A DNA stretch of 64,000 bases from Enchytraeus crypticus (taxonomy: Eukaryota > Annelida > Clitellata > Enchytraeida > Enchytraeidae). The stretch lies in NCBI GenBank assembly GCA_905160935.1, contig CAJHZI010000508.1, forward strand, positions 477,001-541,000. The letters run 5' to 3'. The position numbers were made by a program, and so were the translations under genes. The notes under the pieces are model-generated. The model was given only the letters and a program-made list of their open reading frames with translations, did not search any database and was not told the origin of the DNA. This document shows, one piece after another, positions 1 to 10,766 of the stretch (the first letter of the stretch is position 1; each line of letters starts with the position of its first letter).

Positions 1-2035
1 AAGTTTTAGAAGCTAAGTTTAACATCTGTTTCTGAATCAGAGTGATATTCTTAGTGACAGTCTAGCTATAATTCAAACCAATAGTTTCCTGCTTCTTAGG
101 AAAGTGTGCTATCCATTCAGTCATTCAATTGATACCAATATCCAACTGGTGCACAAAAGTACATGTACACAACACAAAAACACAGATTTTCAATTAAGTA
201 AACAATATGTAAACATTAGTAATAGAAATTTAATAAAACTTTATTGCAATTAGAATATATTAATGAAGAAATACATAAGTAATAAGTTAGTACAAAAATA
301 CATGAAGAAGTGATTTTGTTGCCTCCTTGTGGACAGTACAATCATCTAACAAAGACATCTGATTATGAAGTAGTTGCATGAGCTGTAAAGATTATATTTC
401 TTAAAAAGATATGATTTACACACAGTGGCATGGCTAGAAATATTTTCATAGGGTGGCAGCTTAAAATGAGGGGATTGCAGATTAAATGTTAGTGGATAGG
501 GCACATGTAGATAATCAATACAAATTGTTTTGGACATGCATGGATATAACTACTAATTAGTCCAGAAGCAGAGTTAATGCCTGAACTTAAATCATTAGGA
601 GACCGAGTACAAGTAAAAATCGCAAATATGACAGCCTTAACTGTCATATAACATCGCTGACTATCACTTCATTTTAACATCTTAACATTTATTAAACATT
701 TAAATTAAATAGGGAAGAGGGTTTTAATATTATATTAAAAATGGATTAATGATGAAGATGAACTCTCAGCTACTCAATCCCATCAAATCATAAAGAAGCA
801 AAACATTCATTTTTACAGTAGCAATCAATGACTTTTATAAATCTGCAACAACTGCATCAAACGGTTTTACTCTAAATGATTTTGTATAAATATACTAATT
901 ACTTTTCCTGATATTTCGCATTTGCAAGCAATTAAATGCCTATAAATGTTTGTTTACATTTTGCTTTACAATTTTAAATTCATCATGTCAGCTGTTTCCG
1001 GTGAAAGGGGGTGGCCATATCTACATGATGACCTAGGGTCTTAGACAACAACAACGACGACTGCGTCATCCATAACAGCAACAACAGCGATGACAACTAT
1101 AATTACAGCTAAATTTGCTACTCTAGTCAATGGCAACAGCGCAAACTATAGAGAGGTTTCATGAACACGTCATTTTTATTTAATTACAAAGCCGCCATTT
1201 TGATGCAGAAAACTCTATATGATACACGGCTATATATGTATCTTTAAGCAGTTTTTCATCTGAATTTGGTATAAAATTGTGTCTGGCATATGGACATAGG
1301 CTCTTTGTTACAGGTTAATGAACTGGTAATGGATATGATGGTTCTTGAAAGCTTTGTTCCGTACATGGGACAGGCTAATTGGCAGAAATGGCAGAAATTT
1401 GGACTCCATGAGTGGAATTAAGGAAAAGGGAACAAAAATCTGTTCGTACGATGTACGTGTTTCTGTTTTATTTTGTACTTATGTATTTAATTAGCAATCG
1501 AAATATAAGACAGGCCTATTATTTGCAAGCTTTAATGGTTTGATGAAATTAGTAATTGTAAAACTTGTGCCATTTCTGCCATTTCCGTAATGCAGATTAA
1601 GGTCAAATTTTTCAAACCAGGTTCTAATTATTGGAATATACATAGATCTGTACACAAAAAATATTGAAAGTTTTGGCCTTTTGCACTAGCCTATAGTTTA
1701 AGACTTAAGGTTTGTATTTGAATCCTTTACAGTCCTTGTGTATTGAAGCATTAAACTACGACTAGACTAGTGTTGCAGGTCCTTAAGACTTACTGAACGA
1801 GTATAATTAATTTAAGTCTTCAACTTTAGAATCCAGCTACATATCGAATCTACAAAGTATGGCGTACTGGTAAGATCGGAGCTTATATATTTCATACGTA
1901 AGTTCATATAACTTCTTGAGGCACACAGGTACCTTGTCTGTGTATAATACTAATAAATCGTGTGCATTTTTACAAATTGCAATATACGTACATAGAAATT
2001 TTATTTTTTATATGCATATATATCTATACATATGC
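1..2035. other. Upstream AT-rich DNA, no gene recognised
   Basis: No coding or RNA signal that I can defend. Short open frames here are AT-rich with no recognisable similarity. A 12-base motif GGCAGAAATGGC near 1380 recurs inverted near 1570, too short to interpret. Confidence 0.5.
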
Positions 2036-2409
2036 AATGCTAAAATCAACAAACGTAATCCAAAATGGATGCCAATGCCGGCAGGTGTCTAAAAGTGGGT
2101 GCGGGTAACAGCTGTGAAAGTCATCTATGGAACCAAAGCAAATCAGCCAACACAAAACGGTTAAATGGATAGGAAAAGTCTAAAAACCAGTACAAATCCA
2201 ATATCTAGAAAACCTTTCAGAAATAGTGAACAAGAGTATAACTGCCTATGGAGAGTTAAAATTCATAGGAATAGCTCGTGTCCGCAAGGAATAATAGCAG
2301 TAGCACCATCAGTGGCACCAGCAGTAAGCCTAGCATCAACAGTGGCACCAACAGTGACAACTTGCCGTTAAAAGTGCAACAGCGGTGTTGTGCTATTTCC
2401 CCAACTGAC

Positions 2410-2640
2410 AGGGCTTTATTCCCAACTTATTATTCTTAACCAAATTATTCCTAAGAAATTAACCATTCTTAACCCTAACCCCAACCAAATTCGTAGGAAA
2501 CTAAGAAAGTTGAGTTAAACTTTAACAAATAACTGTGGCTCGATCCGGAATTGAACCCCGAACACATTATCTAAAGCCTAGCACCTATACCACTTCACCA
2601 CCAAGCATTCCGGTAGAAATCCTTTGAATAGATGATGTCA
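2410..2640 (-). repeat. SINE-like element with tRNA-like head
   Basis: Read on the minus strand, GGGGTTCAATTCCGG resembles a pol III B box, with a possible A box upstream of it (CCACTTCACCACC on +). I see one copy, so the family assignment is tentative. Confidence 0.35.
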
Positions 2641-2729
2641 ACATATCGTACTAGAAAATCCTAATTATAATCAAAACAAACCCCGACTTGGGGCATATAG
2701 GTATTGCAGATTTAGCCGCAATTTGTTGA

Positions 2730-2890
2730 CAGCGCTGCACGGCTGCGGCTAACGATCAAGCTGTCGAGTCCAGCCGCCCAGCGATGAATAGCCGCTGTCC
2801 CCTGCGCCTCGCCGTGTCCCCGCCGTCATCAGCTCGTGCTAGCGTAAGAGCCTAAGCGATCCACAATCAACCCGGCCTCGCTCAGTCACT
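2730..2890. promoter_or_regulatory. GC/CpG-rich patch upstream of otoferlin exon 1
   Basis: About 160 bp rich in CpG (AGCCGCCCAGCG, CTCGCCGTGTCCCCGCCG) inside otherwise AT-rich DNA. It could be a promoter-proximal island or first non-coding exon of otoferlin, 3.4 kb upstream of the ATG, or a fragment of an unrecognised element. No TATA or initiator is assigned. Confidence 0.3.
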
Positions 2891-3059
2891 TTAGTGTTGT
2901 GGGATTTACTACTAAGCGCAGGTCACATAATAGAAGTGTTGTAAACCCGGTTATGTTATAAATATAAAATCAGTTTTATATTATACAGTAATTACTGTAA
3001 AGTTAGTTTACCAGTGTTGTGTCCGGATTTTAAAGTATAATATTAATTACTATGACGTT

Positions 3060-3286
3060 CGTTGATCCGTGTTGTGTCTGGGCTGTTAAAGAATGACCCA
3101 CCGTGTGGGCTCTTGTCGTAAAATGCGATAAAGCGCTGAGATCCAAACCTACATGTAAGTCAGAAATGGCATTCGGTTGGTGAGCGCCTAGGCTGCAGAA
3201 ATTGCTACTGAATTTTCTACGACGATTGGAAAAGTTTATTCCCGAGTCTAGTTAAACTGGGATTCAAAGGAGGAGGATGATGATGA
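3060..3286 (+). repeat. SINE-E copy
   Basis: It shares GTGTTGTGTC, a GGCATTCGGTTGGTGAGCGC-type core and GGGATTCAAAGGA with copies near 15.6, 23.7, 26.5 and 44.9 kb, and ends in GATGATGATGA, the tail of this family. Confidence 0.75.
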
Positions 3287-3369
3287 TTAACTACTGTAAA
3301 ATTAGTAATTAATATAAATACTTAATTACTTACTAGGTAATTCGTTTAATAAAATTGTTTGTCTTTTAC

Positions 3370-3497
3370 TGTCAGAGAGAGAGCGAGAGAGAGAGAGAGA
3401 CGAGAGAGAGAGAGAGAGAGAGGGATAGAGAGAGAGAGAGAGAGAGAGTGAGACAGAGAGATATAAGAAGGGAAAGGAGAGGGAAAAAGATAGAGAG

Positions 3498-3534
<37 letters not shown>
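3370..3534. repeat. (GA)n microsatellite
   Basis: Imperfect GA tract. Its translations are pure RE or SL repeats and are not genes. Confidence 0.95.
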
Positions 3535-3538
<4 letters not shown>

Positions 3539-3761
3539 GTAGTGCTTACAGTTTGCGTAGTTCATTTGTTAATTCAACATGACAAAAGCATTATTTTGTA
3601 AAGAGTATACCAAGATATACCCTGTACTTACTCCATGATCCCACTCCAGTTATATTGTAAAAAGAACTCAGCAACTATAAAATTGAGTCCTCATCTCTCC
3701 TCAGTATTATAATTAGGAGAACAATTATCTCTTGTGACTGTAAGGCTTTCCATAATTAAGC

Positions 3762-3762
3762 A

Positions 3763-3836
<74 letters not shown>
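3762..3836. repeat. (AT)n microsatellite, left flank of LINE fragment
   Basis: A near-perfect AT run that ends where the minus-strand LINE 3' end begins. A second AT run lies at the other LINE border (4212-4265). Confidence 0.95.
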
Positions 3837-3839
<3 letters not shown>

Positions 3840-4209
3840 AGTGCACTGCCTACTGGCAGGTCCATGGTATATAACGCCTCCACTCTTCTCTGTCTTCCGC
3901 CGTCCTCTTCATTTCCACGTATGAGTGGGTCTTTAAATCGTCTAACATACGTAATCTGGGCCTGCCCCTGCCTCTTTTTCCTTCCATTCTACCTTCTATG
4001 ACCTCTTTTAATAGACCTTCTCCACTTAGAATGTGTCCTATCCATCTCTTCTTCCTATTTCTTAATACATTTATAAACTGTCTATCTGTGCCAACTCTCT
4101 CCAGGACTTCCTCATTTGTAACCTTTTGGGTCCAGCTAATCCTCTCCATTCTTCTCCAAATCCACATTTCCAATGCCTCCAGTTTCCTAGTATCTTCCTT
4201 CCTTAAGGT

Positions 4210-4212
<3 letters not shown>
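3837..4212 (-). mobile_element. LINE-1 (RTE/jockey-like) 3' fragment
   Basis: On the minus strand the frame reads [16 protein letters not shown], then [17 protein letters not shown], then [10 protein letters not shown] and HSYVEMKR, ending with the conserved 3' motif CCATGGACCTGCCAGTAGGC. This is the C-terminal region after the reverse-transcriptase domain of a common invertebrate non-LTR retrotransposon. It is 5'-truncated and lies between two AT tracts. Exact clade uncertain. Confidence 0.85.
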
Positions 4213-4267
<55 letters not shown>

Positions 4268-4316
4268 CATACATATATGTATATATACATATACTGTATA
4301 TATACATGTATATATT
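4212..4316. repeat. (AT)n microsatellite with degenerate end
   Basis: An AT run grading into ACATACATAT/GTATATATAC text. It borders the truncated 5' end of the minus-strand LINE fragment. Confidence 0.9.
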
Positions 4317-4379
4317 GATCATTCCGGAGTTCAGCAAATGTAAGCCCCACGGAAGATATTACCTATATCTCTGGAGTCC

Positions 4380-4505
4380 TCATCTGGTTTTCTGGATTTT
4401 GGAAATTGCACCGTTTCGTGCCTTCTTATTATTCACCGGCTTGGTTTTGTCCCAATAGTGCTCTCAATGTTGTCACGGAAGACAGTAGCACTCTAATTAT
4501 TGTTA
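4380..4505 (+). repeat. SINE-F 3' segment
   Basis: It shares GATTTTGGAAATTGCACCG, CGGCTTG, CAATAGTGCTC and GTAGCACTCTAATT with copies near 18.05 and 56.0 kb, and is inverted near 39.9 kb. Confidence 0.7.
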
Positions 4506-4559
4506 AGTTTTTAAATGAGTTATAGCTGAATTTAAAAATATGACTGAAATATGGTAAAC

Positions 4560-5470
4560 AATGATGAGAAAGCCATGACATGGAAGAAGGAATAAAAGTA
4601 GGAGGAAAATTGTTGCAAGATATCAGATTTGCAGATGACCAGGGAATGGTAGCGGGCAGCGAGACTGGACTGCAGAAGGTAATGGATAGGCTAAATGATA
4701 CGGCATTGAGATATGGCATGAAGATTAATATAAAAAAGACGAAGGTTTTATGAGAGCGTCCAAAAATAATGGTGAAGTTAATATCACAATAAATGGTACG
4801 AAGTTGGAAGTGGTAAGGAGTTTCAAATATTTGGGTCATACTATAACCGATGACGGGAAATGTGATACGGAAATATGCTGTAGGATTGCACAAGCAAAAG
4901 CGGCCTTTGGTAGTAGAAAAGAACTATTAACAAAAAGTCTAAAGAAAGACACAAAGATAAAGATAGTGAAAACTTTGGCTTGGACCACGCTATTGTATGG
5001 ATGTGAAACATGGACCTTAAGGAAGAATATAGAAAGGATTAGCTGGACTCAAAAGGTTACAAATGAGGAAGTTCTGGAGAGAGTTGGTACAGATAGGCAG
5101 TTGATAAATGTATTAAGAAATAGAAAGAAGAGTTGGATAGGACGCATTCTAAGGGGGGAAAGTTTACTAAAAAAGTAAATAAAGCTAATGTTAGCTTCAG
5201 TTTCCTCACTCGAAAACGATATCAGTGACGGGCGAACCCAGAATTTGAACCAATCACATAATGATCAGCGGTTGAATATCTTAACGACATTTGGAGCCAG
5301 TGACGATGAGATCATAGAAGACAGCATGGAAGGAAATAGAGGTAGAGGCAGGCCGAGATTGGGAATGTTATTTGATTTAAAGAACCACTCATACGTGGAT
5401 ATGAAGAAAGCAGAAGATAGAGAAGAGTATGGAGGCGTTATGTACCATGGACCCGGCAGTAGGCAGTGTG

Positions 5471-5480
<10 letters not shown>
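4560..5480 (+). mobile_element. LINE-1 fragment with RT active-site box, carrying a SINE
   Basis: It contains QDIRFADDQGMVAGSE (the FADD catalytic box of reverse transcriptase) and a thumb-like segment MKINIKKTKV. After a frame change come SFKYLGHTITDDGKC, LLYGCETWTL and [23 protein letters not shown] interrupts it at 5181-5302, after which GRGRPRLGML and the 3' motif resume and end in a GA tail. Relative to the 3.8-kb copy it lacks about 18 residues between TLRK and ERISW. It is clearly dead. Confidence 0.87.
5181..5302 (-). repeat. SINE-A inserted in LINE-1
   Basis: The minus orientation shows the 3' part (CAGTTTCCTCACTCGAAAAC on +), the B-box region (AATTTGAACC) and the 5' head (GGAGCCAGTGA). 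It separates LINE codons for LLKK from those for EIIEDSMEG, so it is younger than the LINE. Confidence 0.8.

Positions 5481-5515
<35 letters not shown>
5478..5515. repeat. (GA)n tail of LINE-1
   Basis: A GA run directly after the LINE 3' motif, as at other copies of this family. Confidence 0.85.
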
Positions 5516-5516
<1 letters not shown>

Positions 5517-6263
5517 CAGAGAAAGAGTAAACTATTTCAAAATTTTATGGAGGAAATTAATTTTTTAAATAATTGTTAACTACAAAATTTCTGCAATCAA
5601 ATCGAATGATGAAACAGATTCGTTGTTCGCAATTTTTTAATAAATGTGATTTGACTTATTCGCAGTTGCAGATGTGTTGCATTATCATTCAAATAATTTA
5701 AATTAAACAAACAAATTCTTTACAAATGGTTTAAGACATAGCTAGATGCTTCTACAGTAAAATAAATTTGTGTTCTATGAATTAACATATATCAAGGGAA
5801 CACCTTTTAATGCAGACTAACTGGTTAATATAACACGTGAGAACAAATAATTTGATACGTGCAATGCAAAGTTCTAATATGCTGTCTCGGTAGAACACCT
5901 TTTAATGCGAACTAGTAACCTTTTAATATAATACGTGAGCACAATTAATTTGATACGTGTAATGTAGTGTATATGTAATACTATGACAGCTGTGTTATCG
6001 TTCTTGATGCGTTATCTCCTGGGATCAATTCGGGAACGTTGGATTTAAATCGTTGATTCCTAGGAAATAAACATAACTAGATATTCAGTGCGGATGAGTA
6101 AATGCCACATACATTAAGTTATTATCCAAACAGGATGGCGCGCGTATTATATAATGGAATAGATCCATCTACTTAAAATCCCGCTTGATATTCGCAGGGA
6201 GCTTAATATTTCTCGTTTAATTAACGACCTATCTCCTGGATAGTTACCCCCACTCATTACGTC
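5516..6263. other. Region just upstream of otoferlin start codon
   Basis: AT-rich, with a short direct repeat (AACACCTTTTAATGC near 5799 and 5897, each followed by related text). It may hold 5' UTR and promoter, but I see no convincing TATA box or initiator. Confidence 0.4.
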
Positions 6264-6342
6264 ATGGCACTTGTGCTGCATCTAATTCGTGCCGAGAATC
6301 TGAAGGGAAAGTCCGAGAGGGTAGCTCGACTTACGTTCAGAG
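6264..6342 (+). CDS. OTOF: Otoferlin exon 1 (start codon, C2A strand 1)
   Basis: This exon encodes residues 1-26 plus one base of codon 27, beginning MALVLHLIRAENLKGKSE and ending in VARLTFR. Vertebrate otoferlin also starts Met-Ala-Leu and reads TFRG at this point, so this ATG is the likely start; its context is GTCATGG. The donor is GTTAGT at 6343 (phase 1). It supplies the first strand and loop 1 of C2A. Loop 1 is short and lacks the Asp pair of Ca2+-binding C2 domains, as in vertebrate otoferlin C2A. A non-coding 5' exon further upstream cannot be excluded. Confidence 0.9.
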
Positions 6343-6375
6343 GTTAGTATATAATAACTTACTGGTCTACTTCAA

Positions 6376-6603
6376 AAACACGCATTATAGTGAAATGATC
6401 AACTCTGTTGATATCTATCACTTTTAATACCACATGTTTAACCCGTTAGCCAATTTATTCCATTTCCATGTAACCAGTCCAGTGACTGTGCGAGATTTTA
6501 CTCTCAGATCAGCGCGGCTGGGATTCGAACCCGCGAGGTTTTAATTCACCTCAAGATCTGTCATTTAAAACTTCACGACGTTACCCCTTCGCTATTAAGA
6601 CAT
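6376..6603 (-). repeat. SINE-B copy just downstream of exon 1
   Basis: Nearly identical to 48796-49024. On the minus strand it contains GGGTTCGAATCCCAGCCGCG, a good pol III B box. It starts about 33 bp after the exon 1 donor. Confidence 0.85.
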
Positions 6604-6649
6604 TCATCTAATTCATAGCATGACAGATGCACGTGTTTGCTGAATGTTA

Positions 6650-6745
6650 TAAATGCCGCATTTATCGGCTTTAATTTGGTACCACAGTGCTGAATGTAGT
6701 CGTGGACGATAGTATCACTCTAATTCTGTTGTTGTTGTTGTGTAC
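6650..6745 (+). repeat. SINE-F tail copy
   Basis: The segment ATCGGCTTTAATTTGGTACC...CACTCTAATTCTG followed by (TTG)n matches the SINE-F tails at lower identity. Confidence 0.5.
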
Positions 6746-6796
6746 TTCTGCTCTGGAAAAATGCTTCTTTCTCTTTTCAAATTCTCTGTGGTTATA

Positions 6797-7590
6797 CATG
6801 GTGGTCCAGAATAAATGAAACTACTTCGAAAGCTACTAACTTTGACAATGTTTATCCAACCGTCCTATTTGATACATTAAATTAAAGACCATTCTCCTTT
6901 CTATTAACTTGCTCAATATCTAAGAGATGCTAATACAAATGTTTGAGAAATTACCATTAGTCGCCGATATGTAATTTTCAATGAAATTGCGTGAAAACTG
7001 AAGATATGAAAATAAAGAATTAAACGTTATGTGCACTGTGCCTTAACTATTTCAGAAAGCGCATTGCAGTTTCTATCCATGTCTTAAATGAATTGAGAAT
7101 TAATTGAATTAATGTTCAATGTGTCCACTAAGTACCCGAATAACTTCATTAACCCGCTGAGACCACTAATCAATTGCGGAGTTCACTAGTGTTTGACTAA
7201 TTTCAGCCCAACGGAGGACAATGACTCGTTTCAAATGTTCAACGTCGTGAATTGGTGCACGATAGACTAATTGCTGAAGACAATAGTAAACGATCGATTA
7301 GTAAATCGGTTTCAAATCAGGGGGGCTGTTTGGTGGCGGTTCAATAAACTCTGGCAGGTTTGCTTTCATACAGGCGATCATATGACAAGAAAAACATGAA
7401 AATTACATATCGGCGACTAATGATAGTTTCTCAAACATGTGTCTCTTAAGTATTTAGCATCTCTTAAGTATTTAGCAGGTTAATAGAAAAGACAATTACC
7501 TTCAATTTAAAGTATCCAATAAGCCGTTGGGATAAACGTTGTCAAAGTTATTAGCCTTCAAAATAGTTTCATTTATTCTGGACTACCCTG
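6797..7590 (-). mobile_element. Mariner-like DNA transposon, deletion derivative
   Basis: A 794-bp element with long inverted ends (about 185 bp) beginning CATGGTGGTCCAGAATAAAT and ending with its complement (...GGACTACCCTG). TA precedes the left end; the right flank is TT, probably mutated. The interior keeps only the transposase C-terminus on the minus strand. A sister copy lies in opposite orientation at 47534-48317. Confidence 0.88.
7104..7375 (-). pseudogene. Mariner-like transposase C-terminal remnant
   Basis: The minus-strand frame reads FIEPPPNSPPDLKPIY, then IHDVEHLKRVIVLRWAEIS and AIDQWSQRVNEVIR, ending SGHIEH and stop. This is the PPNSPDLNPIDY-to-GGHIEH end of Tc1/mariner transposases. 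The second catalytic Asp lies upstream and is gone. Not functional. Confidence 0.85.
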
Positions 7591-7789
7591 TTTAACCCTA
7601 ATGCGGCCTTACATCATCTGATTTATCTGAACAGATATTGTAATGAACACGCCTTGATCACAATTAATATATTAAGAAATATATATTATAGATAGAAAGC
7701 AGATATTATGCAGCAGTTATTTATAAATAATAACTTTCACTTCGCCCCGAGAACCACGAATATCACGGTATAGAATCTACCAAGGGAGC

Positions 7790-8191
7790 ATGGAAGAAAC
7801 TCAACCGTCATCGTCTAAATACGTAGAAGACGTGGAGTATGCTTCTACTCCCGACTCGGGACAGCGTCGACGCTGTTGTGCACCGGGTTCCTGAGAACCC
7901 GATTACGAAGTAGACAAGGGGGGTTGGACCTTGGCCTACTCAGTCGGAAATGAACGAGAAAGGCCTATCGAGACGGATGATACTGAGAAAGAAGTATCAT
8001 CTGAAGCCGCAGCAACTCGGTTCCTCCTGACAAGCGGTACCCTTAGTAAAACATTCGACGATAAAGCTGCCGTCTCGAAGCACTGCCGACCGACGAGCGA
8101 GTCCAGAAATAGACAACCGCTCGAGGACGAACAGGCAGCAAGGCTGTTCGCGACATATATATATTCAGATAAATTTGAAAGGTTGATTTAG
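7790..8191 (+). pseudogene. Unassigned GC-rich open stretch interrupted by one stop
   Basis: From ATG at 7790 the frame gives MEETQPSSSKYVEDVEYAST and reaches a TGA at about 7892 after 34 codons. The same frame then stays open to the stop at 8189, passing KGGWTLAYSVGNERERPIE and CRPTSESRNRQPLEDEQAAR. Composition is more GC-rich and codon-like than the surrounding intron. I do not recognise the product. It could be a decayed retrocopy or exon of a host gene, part of an unknown element, or chance. Confidence 0.35.
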
Positions 8192-8465
8192 TCGTTAAAT
8201 TAATATTATTTTATTCAATTCACGTGGTTAATTCACGTCCCCCTATATTCTACTTTTGTCCTTTGTCTTTGTTATTTTTGTTTATGTTTTATATTCTATT
8301 TTTTCTAGTCTTATTATACCATGGGCTCTTGCATAATAGTTTCAAAATAAAATTTGAAGTGAAACTATTAGCGACAAAAACTTTACGCTTGATTCAGTAT
8401 ATGGTGCAGATAGCTGATACTTGTTCCCGTGATATGTGTAGACCTTCAAAAATAGACTAACCGTA

Positions 8466-8612
8466 AACATCGACATCGCCACTGGCTGGAGCCAGTGGTG
8501 ATGACGGTAAGATAGTCGACCGCGGATCAGTTTGTGCGGGGATCAAATCCTAGGCTCTCCCGTCACTGATATCGCTTTCGAGTGAGGAAACTGACGTTTA
8601 CATCAGCTAGTA
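8466..8612 (+). repeat. SINE-A copy with fold-back 5' end
   Basis: It contains GACCGCGGATCAGT, a B-box-like GGATCAAATCC, and CGCTTTCGAGTGAGGAAACT. Its head is preceded by its own inverse (CATCGCCACTGGCT then AGCCAGTGGTGATG). Confidence 0.85.
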
Positions 8613-8756
8613 ATATTAAATGGTACATTAAATACTAATAAATATTATTAAATGTTTCATTTAATTTAATCATAACTTTCATATGAATTCAAAGGATAAA
8701 AAATAACCTAATGTAGCTGACGCTAACTGACTGACTGACGCTAAACTGATTGAGAA

Positions 8757-8892
8757 TGGCTGGAGCCATTGGCGATGTAGGGGAAATATTCGATCGCTTA
8801 TCAGTATGTACGGGGTTCAAATCCTGGGCTCGCCCGTCACTGATGTCGCTTTGGAGAGATGAAACTGACGTTAACATCGTCTTTACAGCTTC
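8757..8892 (+). repeat. SINE-A copy
   Basis: It starts GGCTGGAGCCATTGGCGATG, carries the B box GGGGTTCAAATCCTGGGC and ends in TTAACATCGTCTTTACAGCT. Confidence 0.9.
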
Positions 8893-8922
8893 ACATAAGC
8901 TACAGGCGCTATCGACCACGTT

Positions 8923-9059
8923 AAAAGCTGGTAAAGCTAAGGTTAACGTCAGTTTCCTCCCTCGAAAGCGATGTCATTGCCGGGCGAGCTCAGGATTTGA
9001 ACACCGCACCATCTGATCCGCGGTCGAGTAACTTTCCGACTTCGCCACTGGTTCCAGCC
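8923..9059 (-). repeat. SINE-A copy, inverted relative to the previous one
   Basis: A full-length minus-strand copy. With the plus copy 30 bp to its left it forms a tail-to-tail inverted pair that could fold in RNA. Confidence 0.9.
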
Positions 9060-9514
9060 CACTCTTGACTGAGCTTATTAGAAAAGTTCAATAACACACT
9101 TTAGTATGTTATGAAAAGTATATATTTCTTGCTTCTTGACATTTCTATCGACTACTCCGTCGTAAGACGATAATATGATAATTTAAAGGGAAGCGGTTCC
9201 TTCAGGACCGGATATAAAATGCATCGATTTCGTTACCATGGGAATCCCCTGGCTCTGGAAACCCCGAAGTGAGGCAACTGCATTCCTTCATCTTAGTGCA
9301 GAATTTAACAATCGAAAAAAAGTTTGATTTTTCAAAAGCGTTCAACTTGTAAGCACCGTTCAATTTTTGAGTATCGTTCAGCCGTTCAAAGTCTAAGCAA
9401 TGCTCATCTTTTGAAATGCTTTCAACTCAGAACTTGCTAGACTTTTGGTGCATTAAACAGTATATCAAATTTTTGTGCTAAATTTATTTTTGTAATTTAA
9501 CGATAATAAATAAT

Positions 9515-9650
9515 AGTAATAACCTCCGACAATTTCTATAGCAACGTCTCTCCGATTAACCTTCCATGGGCCCAAGAGGTTATTGGTCAATTGTTGAATG
9601 ACCTGGGTTTTGAACCCAGGCCAATTAGGCTATATCCGAGAGACAAACTC
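9515..9650 (-). repeat. SINE-C copy, internally deleted
   Basis: It shares AACCTCCGACAATTTCTATA and GATTAACCTTCCATGGGCCC with the full copies at 22.4 and 44.3 kb but lacks about 120 bp between them. Confidence 0.75.
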
Positions 9651-9652
9651 TA

Positions 9653-9872
9653 AATGTTATTCCATTTCACCTCCCAAGAGAGCTTTATAAATTACAATTA
9701 TCAATATATCTTAACCGTTCATTGTGAGCATTTGCCTAAGTCTCTTCTAACGACTCGCTCTGCGTCTATACTCTACCCGGACACAGCACGGGCAAACAAA
9801 CATTCACTTCTTATGATTCATAAAGGATACGCTGCAGATGCTGGGCCGTTGTTATGGAAAGATGTGGAGTAG
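9653..9872 (+). mobile_element. Possible LINE C-terminal remnant
   Basis: The frame ends RSASILYPDTARANKHSLLM...GYAADAGPLLWKDVE, which resembles the 'RAFSVAGPRLWNSLP' end of CR1/RTE-like ORF2 proteins. Weak similarity from memory only. Confidence 0.35.
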
Positions 9873-10112
9873 CTTGAGTGCGGATCTGTCATGACAGCGG
9901 CGCCAAGTCATAAATTATTCACGGCTACTACCGCATGTCTTCTTGCTCACAGAGAGGCAGCATAGGAGGGGGGTGTGGGTGGGTTGGGTAATGGGAGTTC
10001 TAGGATTAAAGCACAAGTCCAGTTACTGCAACTGTTATAATGAAGAGAGATAGGAGGATTTTCTAAATCTCTGTCTTATATCTTTCGATAATTTACTATT
10101 TTTACTATTTAT

Positions 10113-10249
10113 TGGCTGGAGCCAATGGCGATGTCGGTAAGACGTTCGACCACGGATCAGTAGGTGTCGGTTCAAATCCTGAGCTCGCCCGTCACTGACA
10201 TCGCTTTCGAATGAGGAAACTGACGTTAACATTAGCTTTACCAGCTTTT
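10113..10249 (+). repeat. SINE-A copy
   Basis: Full length, GGCTGGAGCCAATGGCGATG to CATTAGCTTTACCAGCTTTT. A good example of the family end points. Confidence 0.93.
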
Positions 10250-10278
10250 ACTTTTATCGCGCGCTACTCGTGTTATTA

Positions 10279-10424
10279 GCTGGACCAATGGCGATGTCGG
10301 TAAGATATTCGATCGCGGATCAGTATGTGCGGGGTTCAAATCTTGGGCTCGCCCGTCACTGACATCGCTTTCGAGTGAAGAAACGAACGTATAAAATAGT
10401 TTGACCAGCTTTACTAGCTTTTAA
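10279..10424 (+). repeat. SINE-A copy
   Basis: A second copy 30 bp downstream in the same orientation, with GGATCAGTATGTGCGGGGTT and the 3' text TTTACTAGCTTTT. Confidence 0.9.
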
Positions 10425-10766
10425 TGTTCTCTAGCTGTGCAAAGCAGTGAAAGGAAATAGTTAAAAGGCACGGCACTAGTTAACAGTTACGAGTGACTAG
10501 TTTAGTTGCACTACCTTTTTAGTTAAAGCTATATAGTTTAACTACTGTTTTAGTTACATGCCCATCACTGATACAAACTGATAACATGTTTAATTAAATA
10601 CAAACATGAGGTGAAGATTTTTTATTATTTTATTAATATTTTTATTTCAAATATTTTATAGAAATGATGATATCGCTACTACAAATAACGCAATGTCTTG
10701 AATGATGACTTATCGCTATGACATTTAATCGCTATGACATATAGTTGCTTTCCATAGTAGGCTTTT

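Noticed and set aside
2065-2371. Short open frames with MDANAGRCLKVG and MDRKSLKTS starts
   Set aside because: Two short overlapping frames with a low-complexity end (VAPSVAPAV); no similarity recognised and no splice support.
3326-3565. RE/SL repeat proteins at the GA/CT tracts (also near 21.8, 46.8, 47.4, 51.8 kb)
   Set aside because: Pure dinucleotide microsatellites.
8480-8560. tRNA gene at SINE-A, SINE-C or other B-box matches
   Set aside because: A- and B-box-like text is present, but no intact cloverleaf or acceptor stem, and each recurs as a dispersed repeat with a common non-tRNA 3' part.
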